Source: Ciceribacter thiooxidans
GTDB taxonomy: Bacteria > Pseudomonadota > Alphaproteobacteria > Rhizobiales > Rhizobiaceae
Direction: 5' to 3'
Length of the DNA: 64,000 nucleotides
Assembly: GCF_014126615.1 (NCBI RefSeq)
Contig: NZ_CP059896.1
Span: 3,455,001-3,519,000 of the forward strand
Made by a program: the position numbers and the translations under genes
Shown: in pieces, positions 47,608 to 58,844 of the stretch
How positions within the stretch are numbered: the stretch's first letter is position 1
Layout: each line of letters begins with the position of its first letter
Notes under the pieces: model-generated
The model's input: the letters and a program-made list of their open reading frames with translations, nothing else
What the model was told of the DNA's origin: nothing
The model's database searches: none

Positions 47608-48207
47608 ATGACGAGCAGCAATCATCGGCACTCCGATTTAGACATCAATCCCCTCTTTCTCGACCGTTGGTCGCCCCGCAGCTTTTCGGGGGAGCCCATA
47701 CCGAAAGAGACACTACTTACCATGCTCGAGGCTGCCCACTGGGCACCTTCTGCTTCGAACTATCAGCCGTGGCGCTTCGTCTACGCGCTGCGTGGCACTG
47801 ACGGCTTCGACAGGATTCTCTCTGTCCTGGCTGAGTCAAATCAAGTCTGGGCGAAGTCCGCCTCCGCCCTCATCATCATCTTCTCGGACATGCTGAACCG
47901 AAAGGACGATGGCTCCGAACCGAAGCCTTTCCGCAGCCATAGCTTCGATGCCGGAGCAGCGTGGGCGATGCTGGCTCTTCAGGCCGTGTACTCCGGCTAT
48001 TACGCGCACGGTATGGGCGGAGTCGATTTCGACAGGGCGATCGACGTTCTCAAAGTTCCGCCGGGTTACCGCGCGGAAGCTGCCGTCGCGATCGGCAGAC
48101 TCGCCGACAAAAACCTGCTGCCGGAAAACCTGCAGGCACGAGAGATCCCGAGCAACCGCAAACCGCTCAGCGCCGTGGCCTTTGAAGGTCTGTTTCAGTC
48201 CACATGA
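47608..48207 (+). CDS. Nitroreductase family protein
   Basis: A 199-residue FMN-dependent oxidoreductase of the nitroreductase superfamily. It has FLDRWSPRSFSGEPIPKETLLTMLEAAHWAPSASNYQPWRF, where the R-S/R-S-F and PS..N.QPW blocks bind FMN. DAGAAWAMLALQAVYSGYYAHGM and AVAIGRLADK follow. The physiological substrate is unknown. ATG 47608 fits the family start; an in-frame start at 47542 adds an unrelated leader. It is convergent with gyrB. Confidence 0.9.
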   Translation: MTSSNHRHSDLDINPLFLDRWSPRSFSGEPIPKETLLTMLEAAHWAPSASNYQPWRFVYALRGTDGFDRILSVLAESNQVWAKSASALIIIFSDMLNRKDDGSEPKPFRSHSFDAGAAWAMLALQAVYSGYYAHGMGGVDFDRAIDVLKVPPGYRAEAAVAIGRLADKNLLPENLQAREIPSNRKPLSAVAFEGLFQST

Positions 48208-48216
48208 CGCCGAAAT

Positions 48217-48232
48217 TGTTTCACGTGAATCA
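48217..48232 (+). other. parS: parS-like ParB-binding site 1
   Basis: TGTTTCACGTGAATCA matches the canonical site TGTTTCACGTGAAACA at 15 of 16 positions. It lies between the convergent nitroreductase and gyrB genes, about 10.4 kb from oriC. The identical sequence recurs at 56979 and, inverted, at 63274. Confidence 0.8.
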
Positions 48233-48252
48233 TCGTTAACCGATGATTCACG
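48224..48252. terminator. Hairpin between nitroreductase gene and gyrB, sharing bases with parS 1
   Basis: A perfect 12-base stem (CGTGAATCATCG, loop TTAAC, CGATGATTCACG) in the 51-base gap between convergent genes. There is no U-run, so termination is uncertain. The left arm overlaps the parS-like site and the right arm repeats half of it (TGATTCACG). Confidence 0.45.
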
Positions 48253-48258
48253 CTCCTA

Positions 48259-50694
<2,436 letters not shown>

Positions 50695-50838
50695 TCAACG
50701 ATCTTTCCAGTCAGTCATAGGAGCCGCGGCATCGAATCAGCGGCTACAATCGCGTCGACTATAGGTGGTTTGGCAAAACTTCCAAACGTGAAGGACCCCA
50801 AATCCCGTGGATAGGGGCGCCAGCCGGGGGTTAAGCAG

Positions 50839-51195
50839 CTATTTGGCTTTTTCTAGGACGTCATTCAACTCGTTTATCACGTTCGGAGGCAGCGAGCGAA
50901 TCCTGTGAGCGAGCGTATTCGCGAGAGCGGTATATTGCGGAGGAAGGCCTGACGTGTCGAGCACCACACGAGGATCGGACATGCCTGCTACAGAAAAGAG
51001 CTCCTCGGCTTCGTCCCAGATAATGTTGAAATAGCCGGCGATGCGTTGGAGAAGATCGAAATTCGGCCTGCCACGTTTGCCGTGCTCGAGCGCCGACAGG
51101 TAGGCCGGCGACACGCCAATCGCGGCCGCCATCTCTTTTTGCGAAACACCTTTTCGCTCGCGAAGCATCCTCAGCGCCTGTCCAAAGGGTGTCAC
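50839..51195 (-). CDS. XRE-family helix-turn-helix regulator
   Basis: A 118-residue protein with an N-terminal Cro/CI-type HTH (FGQALRMLRERKGVSQKEMAAAIGVSPAYLSALEHGKRG). A C-terminal helical tail (SGLPPQYTALANTLAHRIRSLPP) is probably a dimerisation part. The start is GTG at 51195, overlapping the smr stop by four bases, so it is coupled to the Smr-MltA-TimA genes. Targets are unknown; it may regulate this cluster. Confidence 0.9.
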   Translation of the reverse strand: MTPFGQALRMLRERKGVSQKEMAAAIGVSPAYLSALEHGKRGRPNFDLLQRIAGYFNIIWDEAEELFSVAGMSDPRVVLDTSGLPPQYTALANTLAHRIRSLPPNVINELNDVLEKAK

Positions 51196-51752
51196 GGACG
51201 ATCCCCGGTTGCGCGGGACAGACGGACATACAACGCCCCCTCACCGCCGTGCTGGCGTGCAGCCACCTCATACGATGAGATCAAGTGGCGAAATTCGGGC
51301 TTCGAGAACCACAACGGAACGGCCCGCTTCAACGCGCCGTCGCTCCCACGTGAACTTCCCTTGCCTGTAATGACAAGAACATGTCGCAGGCCACGCTCAT
51401 GCGCTCTCACAAGGAAGTCGAGAAGCATTGCATGCGCCTCGCTCTGGATAAGGCCATGAAGATCGATGCGCGCTTCAAGCGCAAGATGTCCCCGGGCCAG
51501 CTTGCGCTTGACGGGCCTCTCCAGCGGGTGATGACGGCTGGCAATTTTCTTTTCGCGATCGGTTCCGGTCGCTGTTGGCGCGGTACTGCTCTCAGGCTGC
51601 TCGACCGCAGCCCGGAACAACTCCCCCGGTTCGGAAAACTCCTCATCGAAAATCAGCAGATCTTCGAGGCGGCCATGCAGCGGTCGCGTGGTGCGGGCCA
51701 CCTTGCCCCAGAGAATTCGATCGTCGGCGCTGAGCTTTCCTTTTCCCGACAC
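51192..51752 (-). CDS. Smr/MutS2-type domain protein (endonuclease family)
   Basis: A 186-residue stand-alone Smr-domain protein. A charged N-terminal region precedes the Smr domain (EARIDLHGLIQSEAHAMLLDFLVRAHERGLRHVLVITGKG, then LKRAVPLWF). DLHG and TGKG are the family hallmarks of this nucleic-acid nickase fold. The start is GTG at 51752, sharing its last base with the mltA stop. Biological role in bacteria is unsettled. Confidence 0.92.
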   Translation of the reverse strand: MSGKGKLSADDRILWGKVARTTRPLHGRLEDLLIFDEEFSEPGELFRAAVEQPESSTAPTATGTDREKKIASRHHPLERPVKRKLARGHLALEARIDLHGLIQSEAHAMLLDFLVRAHERGLRHVLVITGKGSSRGSDGALKRAVPLWFSKPEFRHLISSYEVAARQHGGEGALYVRLSRATGDRP

Positions 51753-52870
51753 TAGAGGTACCTCGCCGCTGCTTCTTTCGGCACGAGTATGTAGAAATCA
51801 GCGTCGTTGCGAACGGCCCCCGCCAGTTCGCCGGCCTCATCACCCGAACCGGTGAAGATGTCACCACGTGCCGGTCCGACGATCGCGGAGCCAGTATCGA
51901 GGGCGAGCATAAGCCGCGCGAACGGCTTGCCACCGTCAATGTTCGTCAGGGTCTCGGAATGGACAAAAAAGGGAAAGCCGAAGGTATGGATCTGCCGATC
52001 GACCGCCAGCGATCGTCCGGCGATCAGCGGCACTTTCGCTGCAGCGATCGGGCCGAGGGCCGGATCGTCCACATCCGCCTCTCGGAAGAATATGTAGGAG
52101 CGGTTATGCCATAACACTTCGTCGATCTGGTCGGGATGCTGTGCCAGCCAGCTGCGGATCGACTGCATCGAGATGTTCGCCGGCTCGATCTCGCCACGCT
52201 CGATGAGCAACTTACCGATCGCCGAGAAAGGGTGGCCTGCCTTCGCGTCGTAGGTGATACGCTTCGTTCCGCCGTCCGGGTAGCGAAGACGTGCAGCGCC
52301 TTGAACATGGGCGAAGAAGACGTCGACTTTCGACTTCGCCCAGGCGATCTCGAGACTCTGTCCGTCGAGATAACCGCGGTCAATCGCCCTCCGGTCCGGA
52401 TAGGCTGAAATTGCCCCATCCCGCAGCAATCCGAAGCGATATGAGGGATCCATGTTTGCCGGCCGGTTCCCTTCGTCGATATCGATCAGATCGGAGGGAC
52501 GGCGATAGAACGGGTACAGGTACTCATCGTCTCGTTTCGAAGAGACACTGACCTCTGGTTCGTAGAAGGCGGTGACCAGGCCCGGCTTGCCATCCGCCCC
52601 CTCAATCCGGAATGGCTGACACCTCGTTTCGAAAAATTGCCGGGCGAGTTCACTGGTTTGGATTGCCGCTTTTTCGACCCCATCGAGAAGTGGCATCAGA
52701 TCGTCGCAACCGAGACCCAGCGAGCCCTTGCGGTAAGGCTTGACAGAACGAACGTACCGCCCGCACTCCTTCAGGCCAGCAAAGAGCGGCGAAGGATCGT
52801 CCTCACGCCACCGAGGGATCTCGTCGAACGAGACAGGTGCCAGCCGGAAGCCTTCGAGTTTGCCGCTCAT
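51752..52870 (-). CDS. mltA: Membrane-bound lytic transglycosylase A family protein (MltA)
   Basis: A 372-residue MltA family protein. Family blocks include LVTAFYEPEV, the barrel region VDVFFAHVQGAARLRYPDG, and the catalytic 3D-domain end LMLALDTGSAIVGPARGDIFTGSGDEAG containing the conserved Asp residues. Unlike E. coli MltA, no signal peptide or lipobox precedes the domain with this start. The ATG overlaps the timA stop by four bases, and no longer in-frame start is available. Location is therefore uncertain. Confidence 0.93.
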   Translation of the reverse strand: MSGKLEGFRLAPVSFDEIPRWREDDPSPLFAGLKECGRYVRSVKPYRKGSLGLGCDDLMPLLDGVEKAAIQTSELARQFFETRCQPFRIEGADGKPGLVTAFYEPEVSVSSKRDDEYLYPFYRRPSDLIDIDEGNRPANMDPSYRFGLLRDGAISAYPDRRAIDRGYLDGQSLEIAWAKSKVDVFFAHVQGAARLRYPDGGTKRITYDAKAGHPFSAIGKLLIERGEIEPANISMQSIRSWLAQHPDQIDEVLWHNRSYIFFREADVDDPALGPIAAAKVPLIAGRSLAVDRQIHTFGFPFFVHSETLTNIDGGKPFARLMLALDTGSAIVGPARGDIFTGSGDEAGELAGAVRNDADFYILVPKEAAARYL

Positions 52871-53562
52871 TGTTCCGATTCGGTCGCGACGAGCTTCCAG
52901 TTTGGATCGCGTGACCGGATGTCGCGTGCAAACGTCCAGATATCGTTGACTTCGCTAACCGCATCGGGGTCGCCGTCGATTAGCTTTCCATCCTTATCGA
53001 AGGTCGCAGTTATGAGTTGGCAGACCACGCGAACGGTGACCTGTTCCTCGTTGTCCTTGATGCCGGCCTGCTTGATTTCGGCCTTTTCGATTCCGACGAA
53101 CGTCGACTTCATCGTCTCCCCGCGGGACTCCCGCTCGGAAATCGCGCTGTCGAAACCCTCGTAGACCTCTCGCGAGAGCAGGCCTTTCAAGGTCTTGCGA
53201 TCTCCCTCGGCAAAGGCAGTCACGATCATCTCGTAAGCCATTCTGGCGCCGTTGAGGAATTCTTTGGGGTTGAAACCGGCGTCGAAGGCCACCAGATCCC
53301 GAAGTGAAGCATTGAGCGAAGTACCGGGTTTGGCGAAGGCGTCGATGGCCGAAAAGCGCTCGTCGCCACCTTCCTCGCGGCGCGGCAACGTCACCAGCTT
53401 TCCATCGTCGCCGCCAGGCGCTTGTGATACATCGCGCTGATTGTAAGGCTCGAAGGGCGGCTTCTCATTGCCGGTCCTCCGGCCGAGCACGCTGCGCAGC
53501 TGTAGAAAAATCAGCACTGCGGCTACGAGAAAAAAGAGCGTTACAAAGTCGTTGGAACCCAT
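52867..53562 (-). CDS. timA: TimA / Tim44 family adaptor protein
   Basis: A 231-residue protein with an N-terminal membrane anchor (FVTLFFLVAAVLIFLQLRSVLG) and a C-terminal Tim44-like domain (FNPKEFLNGARMAYEMIVTAFAEGDRKTLKGLLSREVYEGFDSAI to WTFARDIRSRDPNWKLVATES). In Caulobacter, TimA is linked to envelope assembly. The order timA-mltA-smr-xre, with 1-4 base overlaps, is common in this order. It is divergent from fxsA across 151 bases. Confidence 0.9.
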   Translation of the reverse strand: MGSNDFVTLFFLVAAVLIFLQLRSVLGRRTGNEKPPFEPYNQRDVSQAPGGDDGKLVTLPRREEGGDERFSAIDAFAKPGTSLNASLRDLVAFDAGFNPKEFLNGARMAYEMIVTAFAEGDRKTLKGLLSREVYEGFDSAISERESRGETMKSTFVGIEKAEIKQAGIKDNEEQVTVRVVCQLITATFDKDGKLIDGDPDAVSEVNDIWTFARDIRSRDPNWKLVATESEQ

Positions 53563-53713
53563 CGCATCCCGCCGGTGACGTTTATTTTCTAATCTTCATC
53601 CCCATATAGTCCGCATCAGGCCATCATTCAAATGGCGTTGCCAGTGTTTGGCTCGCCACGTCATCCCGAACCAGTGCCGAGGGGCCATCGGCGGGTTCGG
53701 AGGAGAGTTAGGC

Positions 53714-54211
53714 ATGCGCATTCCGGCACTGTTATTCATCGTCCTCCCGTTGGTCGAGATTGCTGGCTTTATCGTTGTTGGACAGGCGGTCGGCGTGGTA
53801 ACCACGCTGGGCTTGATTGTCCTTTCGACTGTCACCGGGCTCATGCTGCTTCGCGTTCACGGCTTTGGAATGCTACGGAAACTGCGCGAGGAAGGCCAAG
53901 CGACGACTGATGCGGGAAAGGCCTTCGTTGATGGAGCGATGATTGCTGCAGCAGCCATACTTCTGATCATTCCAGGCTTTGTTACCGACCTGCTTGGGCT
54001 GCTGCTCCTGCTGCCGTTCGTACGCAAGGTTGTATGGTTGCGGCTTGGCGCACGAACCGTCTTCTTCTCCTCACGGCAGCAGTACTACGCCGGGCCGCGT
54101 GGCAGTTCGCAGAGGGAGGATTCAAGAACGATAGATCTTCACGAGGTCGATTTCCATCGTGAGCCAGACAATAGTTCACCTTGGCATATAAAGAAGGAAG
54201 GCGACCGGTAA
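53714..54211 (+). CDS. fxsA: FxsA family membrane protein
   Basis: A 165-residue cytoplasmic-membrane protein of the FxsA family (first known as a suppressor of F-plasmid exclusion of phage T7). Membrane segments are [37 protein letters not shown], and the late pair [25 protein letters not shown]. The C-terminal tail is charged. AGGAGAG precedes ATG 53714; an in-frame start at 53648 is not supported. Confidence 0.92.
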   Translation: MRIPALLFIVLPLVEIAGFIVVGQAVGVVTTLGLIVLSTVTGLMLLRVHGFGMLRKLREEGQATTDAGKAFVDGAMIAAAAILLIIPGFVTDLLGLLLLLPFVRKVVWLRLGARTVFFSSRQQYYAGPRGSSQREDSRTIDLHEVDFHREPDNSSPWHIKKEGDR

Positions 54212-54299
54212 GCTCGCTGTTTCGGCCGGGCGCAAGGGTTGTAACCGCGGGCCCGAAGTGTTAGATGGCCCCGATAATCCAAAGCCACGAGGACGCCCA

Positions 54300-54773
54300 A
54301 TGGCCAACGACGACACGGGAACGGCGAGCCCCTCCCTCAATATTCTGGCTCAGTACATCAAGGATCTCTCATTCGAGAACCCTGGCGCTCCGCGCTCGCT
54401 GCAATCTCGCGACAGAGCCCCTGCAATCAACATCAACGTCAACGTCAATGCCAATCCGCTGTCGGATTCGGACTTTGACGTTGTGCTTTCGCTGAATGCA
54501 GAAGCCAAGGATGGTGACAAAACGGTGTTCGCCGCAGAACTGGTTTACGGCGGCGTCTTTCGCATTTCCGGGTTCCCGCAGGAACACATGCTGCCGGTTC
54601 TCTTCATCGAGTGCCCGCGTCTGCTTTTCCCATTCGCACGCCAGATCATCGCCGATGCAACGCGCAATGGTGGCTTCCCGCCGCTGATGATCGATCCCAT
54701 CGATTTTGCACAGATGTTCGCGCAGCGTGTGGCTGAAGAACAAGCCCGCGCAAAGGTGCAGGCGACGAACTAA
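54300..54773 (+). CDS. secB: Protein-export chaperone SecB
   Basis: A 157-residue SecB, the tetrameric chaperone that passes preproteins to SecA. It begins with [21 protein letters not shown] and has [65 protein letters not shown] blocks. GAGGA precedes ATG 54300. Followed by a strong terminator. Confidence 0.98.
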   Translation: MANDDTGTASPSLNILAQYIKDLSFENPGAPRSLQSRDRAPAININVNVNANPLSDSDFDVVLSLNAEAKDGDKTVFAAELVYGGVFRISGFPQEHMLPVLFIECPRLLFPFARQIIADATRNGGFPPLMIDPIDFAQMFAQRVAEEQARAKVQATN

Positions 54774-54794
54774 CCGCCTTTACGTCAAAAAGAG

Positions 54795-54819
54795 AAAGCC
54801 CGGTTCGCCGGGCTTTTTT
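54795..54819. terminator. Bidirectional terminator between secB and dnaQ
   Basis: AAAGCCCGG, loop TTCG, CCGGGCTTT then TTTT on the plus strand. The minus strand reads into CTCTTTTT. It separates the two convergent genes. Confidence 0.88.
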
Positions 54820-54840
54820 GTAGATCAAGGTCTGACGTCT

Positions 54841-55542
54841 CTAAGACCTGTATCTCGACCAGATGGCTTTCTCGCCCAAGCGTGCGATCAACAAGCGGTG
54901 AGATTCGATTTCTTCGGCGGTAAGACGCGACGCAAGCTTTGTCGTTCGCACAAGCAGATGATCGGCAATCTCGACTTCTTCCTCCGTAACAGCCTTTTTT
55001 TCCTCCGCCTGCACCAAGCCAAAGGCTGCCTGACGGCCTCCCAGCATCTCGATGTAAACCTCGGCCAAAAGCTCGGCATCGAGAAGTGCCCCGTGCTTCG
55101 CGCGGTGCGAGTTGTCAACACCGTACCGGCGGCAAAGCGCATCAAGCGAGTTCGGTCCCATCGGGTGCTTTCGACGCGCCAGGGCCAGGGTGTCGATCAC
55201 CATGTCGGGCGGCACCGGCGGTCGATCCAGTCGATCGAACTCGGCGTTCATGAAGCCGATGTCGAAGTTCGCATTATGCGCGATCCACCGTGCGCCATCG
55301 AAGAACTCGAGGAGTTCCTCGACGATCTCCGCGAAATGCGGCTTATCCTTCAGAAAATCATCGCTGATACCGTGAACAGCAAGCGCGTCCGGATGAACCT
55401 TGCGGTCGCCTGGATTGATATAGACGTGGAAGCTCCGACCGGTCGGAAAATGGTTGAGAAGCTCGATCCCGCCGATCTCGATAACTCGATCGAACTTGGA
55501 TTCCAGCCCCGTCGTTTCCGTATCGAAGACGATTTCCCGCAT
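54841..55542 (-). CDS. dnaQ: DNA polymerase III epsilon subunit (3'-5' exonuclease)
   Basis: A 233-residue proofreading exonuclease. ExoI IVFDTETTGLE (DxE), ExoII HNANFDIGFMNAEF (D) and ExoIIIepsilon HGALLDAELLAEVY (HxAKHGALLDA with H and D) are all intact. It lies four bases downstream of coaE on the same strand. Confidence 0.97.
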   Translation of the reverse strand: MREIVFDTETTGLESKFDRVIEIGGIELLNHFPTGRSFHVYINPGDRKVHPDALAVHGISDDFLKDKPHFAEIVEELLEFFDGARWIAHNANFDIGFMNAEFDRLDRPPVPPDMVIDTLALARRKHPMGPNSLDALCRRYGVDNSHRAKHGALLDAELLAEVYIEMLGGRQAAFGLVQAEEKKAVTEEEVEIADHLLVRTTKLASRLTAEEIESHRLLIARLGEKAIWSRYRS

Positions 55543-55545
55543 GCA

Positions 55546-56145
55546 CTATCCTCCAGCCCGCGACCAATGTCGCAAGGTCGAAATAATCTCACCAACCTGG
55601 CGCCGTGCCGATTCGATGCCGTGACCCGTATCGATGATAAAGTCGGCCTGCGCACGCTTTTCCTTATCGGGCACCTGCCGCGCCAGGATCAAGTCGAATT
55701 TCTCCTCCGTCATTCCTGATCGCTTCAGGACCCGCTCCTTCTGTAGCTGCGGATCACAACTGACGACCACGACAACATCCACACGATTCTGGACCCGTGT
55801 CTCAAAGAGAAGGGGAATGTCCAAAACCACTATGTCGGCACCAGAATCCCGTGCGCTATCCAGGAAGTCCTGCTCCCGGCTCCTCACCAGCGGATGGACG
55901 ATCGCCTCAAGGATCTTGAAGTTAGCCGGATTCTTCGCCAGATTCTCGGAGAGCTTCGTCCTATCGACCACACCCTCGACAATTACGTCCGGGAAGGCAG
56001 CAGCGATCAGCGGCACCGCCTCTCCACGGTAGAGTTCGTGGACAACACGATCCGAGTCATTGACGGGAATCCCTTGCTCCGCAAAGAGCGCTGCCGTCGT
56101 CGACTTGCCCATGCCGATGGAACCGGTCAATCCGATAACGATCAT
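55546..56145 (-). CDS. coaE: Dephospho-CoA kinase
   Basis: A 199-residue kinase for the last step of CoA synthesis. P-loop [21 protein letters not shown], the acidic [19 protein letters not shown] and [11 protein letters not shown] are typical. The ATG overlaps the aroE stop by four bases. Together with coaA at 15998 the window carries two CoA-pathway genes. Confidence 0.97.
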   Translation of the reverse strand: MIVIGLTGSIGMGKSTTAALFAEQGIPVNDSDRVVHELYRGEAVPLIAAAFPDVIVEGVVDRTKLSENLAKNPANFKILEAIVHPLVRSREQDFLDSARDSGADIVVLDIPLLFETRVQNRVDVVVVVSCDPQLQKERVLKRSGMTEEKFDLILARQVPDKEKRAQADFIIDTGHGIESARRQVGEIISTLRHWSRAGG

Positions 56146-56999
56146 GCATGCATTTCCATATCGGCAATGACGAGCGCCCGCAGTTCAGGTGTAACTTGCG
56201 GAAGACGGCCGAACCATTTTTCGAAACCGGGCACAGCCTGGTGCAAAAGCATGCCGAGCCCGTCTACCGTCGCCAGTCCGTGCCGCTCCGCCTGCAGCAA
56301 AAGCGGTGTGACGAGCGGGACATAGACGATGTCGGTCACGGTCGCGTCCGCCTTCAGGCGTTCTAACGGAAAGTCCGGGATCGGCGTCCCGTGCATACCC
56401 AACGAGGTTGTGTTGACAAACAATCCCGCGCCAGTAAGGACTTCGGCGAGCGCTCCCATCGGATGGGCGAAGACTCTCTTGCCGAAGCGATCCGCCAGTT
56501 CCTCCGCACGCTCCACCGTGCGATTGACGACATGGATCTCATCGAAACCTCGATTTCTCAGGGCTTGGATGATCGCTCGGCTCGCACCGCCCGCACCGAG
56601 GACGACAGCTTTGTCGAAACAATCCCAACCCGGTTTACGCTCGTCGAGATTGGCAAGGAAACCGAGTCCGTCGGTATTCGTCGAGTGCACCAGTCCATCT
56701 TCTACCCACAGTGTGTTGGCAGCACCTAGTTCCTCGCTCAGGGCATCCGGTCTGTCGGCAAGTCGCACCGCCCTCTCCTTATGAGGTATGGTGACGTTAC
56801 CACCGCTGTAACCGGAGCTACCGTCTCTCAAGCGTTCCAGGAAGACCGGAAAATCCGCTTCGGTGACTTCAACGGTGCGATAACTCCCCTCGATGCCAAA
56901 CTGCCTGAGCCAGTAGCCGTGGATAAGCGGCGAGCGGGAATGCTTAACCGGATAGCCAACCACAAAAGCGTGACGACCTGTTTCACGTGAATCAGACAT
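56142..56999 (-). CDS. aroE: Shikimate dehydrogenase
   Basis: A 285-residue NADPH-dependent dehydrogenase of the aromatic pathway. It has [34 protein letters not shown] (catalytic Lys), [21 protein letters not shown] and the nucleotide loop [15 protein letters not shown]. Its first codons contain a full parS-like site (56979-56994), and its start lies within the 3' end of maf. The order maf-aroE-coaE-dnaQ is the usual origin-proximal set in alphaproteobacteria. Confidence 0.97.
   Translation of the reverse strand: MSDSRETGRHAFVVGYPVKHSRSPLIHGYWLRQFGIEGSYRTVEVTEADFPVFLERLRDGSSGYSGGNVTIPHKERAVRLADRPDALSEELGAANTLWVEDGLVHSTNTDGLGFLANLDERKPGWDCFDKAVVLGAGGASRAIIQALRNRGFDEIHVVNRTVERAEELADRFGKRVFAHPMGALAEVLTGAGLFVNTTSLGMHGTPIPDFPLERLKADATVTDIVYVPLVTPLLLQAERHGLATVDGLGMLLHQAVPGFEKWFGRLPQVTPELRALVIADMEMHA
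56979..56994 (+). other. parS: parS-like ParB-binding site 2, inside the maf/aroE overlap
   Basis: TGTTTCACGTGAATCA, identical to sites 1 and 3 and one mismatch from the canonical parS. On the minus strand it covers the maf stop codon and aroE codons 2-7 (encoding DSRET). It is about 1.7 kb from oriC. Confidence 0.82.
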
Positions 57000-57591
57000 C
57001 GATTTCCCCCAGTTCCCGGAGTTGAGCCAAGAGCGGCAGGAGAGGAAGTCCCAAGATGGTGAAATAGTCTCCCTCTATTCTCTCGAAGAGCTGAATGCCC
57101 TCCCCCTCTAGTTGGTAGGCTCCAACGCTACGCAGGACCGCCTCAGCCGTCCTGGTGAGATAGAGATCGAGGAAGTCATCGGAGAATTCGCGCATCGTGA
57201 GGTCGGCTATGTCGACGTCACACCACAGAATCGCGCCGTTGCGCGCAAGGGCGACTGCGCTGTTCAAGCGGTGCGTCTTTCCTCTGAGGACCAGAAGATT
57301 GGCCTTCGCCTCGACAGTATCCGCAGGTTTGTGAAATATGCGATTTCCGAGCGACATCGTCTGGTCGCAACCGATCACCAGCGCAGACGGAAGACGCTGG
57401 CTCACGTCAATCGCTTTCTGGCAAGCGAGCTCCGCAGCCAGTTCCGCGGGTCCGAGGCATCTGCCTGCATTGCCGCGTTCGATCTCACGCTCGTCTATTT
57501 CCGCCGGAATCGCCTCGAAATCGAGACCGGCGTTCTTCATCAGCATTCGCCTTGACGGGCTTGCCGATGCGAGAACCAGTCCTATTGCCAT
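56992..57591 (-). CDS. maf: Maf-like nucleoside triphosphate pyrophosphatase
   Basis: A 199-residue Maf/YhdE family house-cleaning pyrophosphatase. It shows [39 protein letters not shown] with the conserved CDQ, and [32 protein letters not shown]. It ends inside aroE by eight bases. The 32 bases to ppsR suggest the ppsR-maf-aroE-coaE-dnaQ genes are co-transcribed leftward from the origin. Confidence 0.94.
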   Translation of the reverse strand: MAIGLVLASASPSRRMLMKNAGLDFEAIPAEIDEREIERGNAGRCLGPAELAAELACQKAIDVSQRLPSALVIGCDQTMSLGNRIFHKPADTVEAKANLLVLRGKTHRLNSAVALARNGAILWCDVDIADLTMREFSDDFLDLYLTRTAEAVLRSVGAYQLEGEGIQLFERIEGDYFTILGLPLLPLLAQLRELGEIDV

Positions 57592-57623
57592 AAATCTCGT
57601 CCCGTCTCTGTTGCCGGAATCGC

Positions 57624-58445
57624 TTAACGCTGCTTCATCTTCAGAGCAACGATCGCTGCTGCAGTCTCTTCGATTGACCGTCTGGTGACATCGATCAACG
57701 GCCAGTTATGACGAACACAGAGCAGACGCGCATATTTTAGCTCCTCGGCGATTGATGCGCGGTCTGTATAGTCGCGCTGGTCAAAGCCGTTCGTCGTCCC
57801 GAGCTCGCGATTTCCCCTTACCTGCGATATCCGGTCACTCGTAGCAATCAGTCCGACAACAAGAGGTCTCGTGGCGTTGAGCAGACTTTCCGGCAACGGC
57901 ACATCGCAGACAATAGGCACGTTGGCCGTCTTGATGCCACGGTTAGCCAGGTAGATGCTGGTCGGTGTCTTCGAAGTGCGGCTGATGCCGACAAGGACTA
58001 CGTCCGCCTCGTCATAATCGCCGGGCAATTGGCCGTCGTCATGATCCATGGTGAAATTGAGCGCTTCAATACGGGCGAAGTATTCGGCCGTAAGAGCGTG
58101 CTGTGCGCCGACCCGTCGGCGTGACGGAGCACCTAGATACGTCTGGAAGATTGCCATGACCGGTTCAAGGACATTGACAGTCGGAAGTGCCATCTCTCGG
58201 CAACAGGATTCCAGCATGTCGGCAAGCTCACGATCGACGACCGTATAAAGAACGATTCCAGGCTCCCGGTCGATCGTCTCGAGTACCGACGCCAACTGTC
58301 GCTTGTTACGGATGAGCGGATAAACGTGTTCGATCGCGACGCTCGAATTGAACTGCGCGGCAGCGGCTCTTCCGGCAGAGATCAGAGTCTCCCCGGTCGA
58401 GTCAGAAATCAGATGCAGATGGAAGAAGTTTTTTCTGTTCTCCAC
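57624..58445 (-). CDS. ppsR: Pyruvate, phosphate dikinase regulatory protein (DUF299 kinase/phosphorylase)
   Basis: A 273-residue bifunctional regulator that phosphorylates and dephosphorylates PPDK (or PEP synthase). It has [14 protein letters not shown], the P-loop-like [19 protein letters not shown] and [18 protein letters not shown]. The start is GTG at 58445. Its position beside hemE with oriC between is a widely conserved alphaproteobacterial arrangement. Confidence 0.94.
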   Translation of the reverse strand: MENRKNFFHLHLISDSTGETLISAGRAAAAQFNSSVAIEHVYPLIRNKRQLASVLETIDREPGIVLYTVVDRELADMLESCCREMALPTVNVLEPVMAIFQTYLGAPSRRRVGAQHALTAEYFARIEALNFTMDHDDGQLPGDYDEADVVLVGISRTSKTPTSIYLANRGIKTANVPIVCDVPLPESLLNATRPLVVGLIATSDRISQVRGNRELGTTNGFDQRDYTDRASIAEELKYARLLCVRHNWPLIDVTRRSIEETAAAIVALKMKQR

Positions 58446-58529
58446 GCTGTTCTTGCTCGCCTGTTGAAAACCGGGGAGGAAAAGAGGTAGCGACAGCCGA
58501 GGTCCCCGGGCAAGGGGAAAAGTGCACTT

Positions 58530-58538
58530 TTATCCACA
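58530..58538 (+). other. DnaA box
   Basis: Perfect consensus TTATCCACA in the origin region. Confidence 0.85.
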
Positions 58539-58606
58539 TCGGCTCCGACAAGGAAAGATGTCAGAAGGCGATGTGAATTACGGGAATATGAAAACGGCAG
58601 CTTCTG

Positions 58607-58626
58607 TTATCCACAGCTTATCCAGT
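58607..58626 (+). other. DnaA box pair (one perfect, one degenerate)
   Basis: TTATCCACA at 58607-58615 followed two bases later by TTATCCAGT at 58618-58626, in the same orientation. Confidence 0.82.
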
Positions 58627-58844
58627 TCAATCCGATGATCACAGACATACTAAGCTATTGGAGCTTAATGATATAAGCGATTTTCCCAGCTTTCCGGTTC
58701 GAAGATCGGATTTTTGTCCCCTGGCACTCAGGCATCGCGCGCAGCCACCGTATTGTTGTGGACCAGCTTTAATCCTTGATAGTCAGTGACTCTTAGAAAT
58801 AGAAGAAGATTCATATCTCATATTTTTTTTGGAAGGTTTGACCG

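Larger units (their letters stand above)
58446..58844. other. oriC: Chromosomal replication origin (oriC) region
   Basis: This 399-base gap between divergent ppsR and hemE carries no gene. It has two perfect DnaA boxes TTATCCACA (58530-58538, 58607-58615) and near matches at 58618-58626 (TTATCCAGT) and 58757-58765 (TGTGGACCA on the opposite strand). AT-rich stretches lie at ~58640-58720 and 58793-58830. Two GANTC methylation sites (58788, 58808) are present. Gene order matches the hemE-linked origins described in Caulobacter, Sinorhizobium and Brucella. Flanking genes diverge from it. I did not find clear CtrA TTAA-N7-TTAA sites. Confidence 0.88.

Noticed and set aside
51340-51360. CACGTGAA core at ~51350 as a further parS site
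   Set aside because: The flanks (TCCCACGTGAACTT) diverge at several positions from the shared 16-mer. Other CACGTG hits (for example near 10714, 14417 and 25166) match even less.
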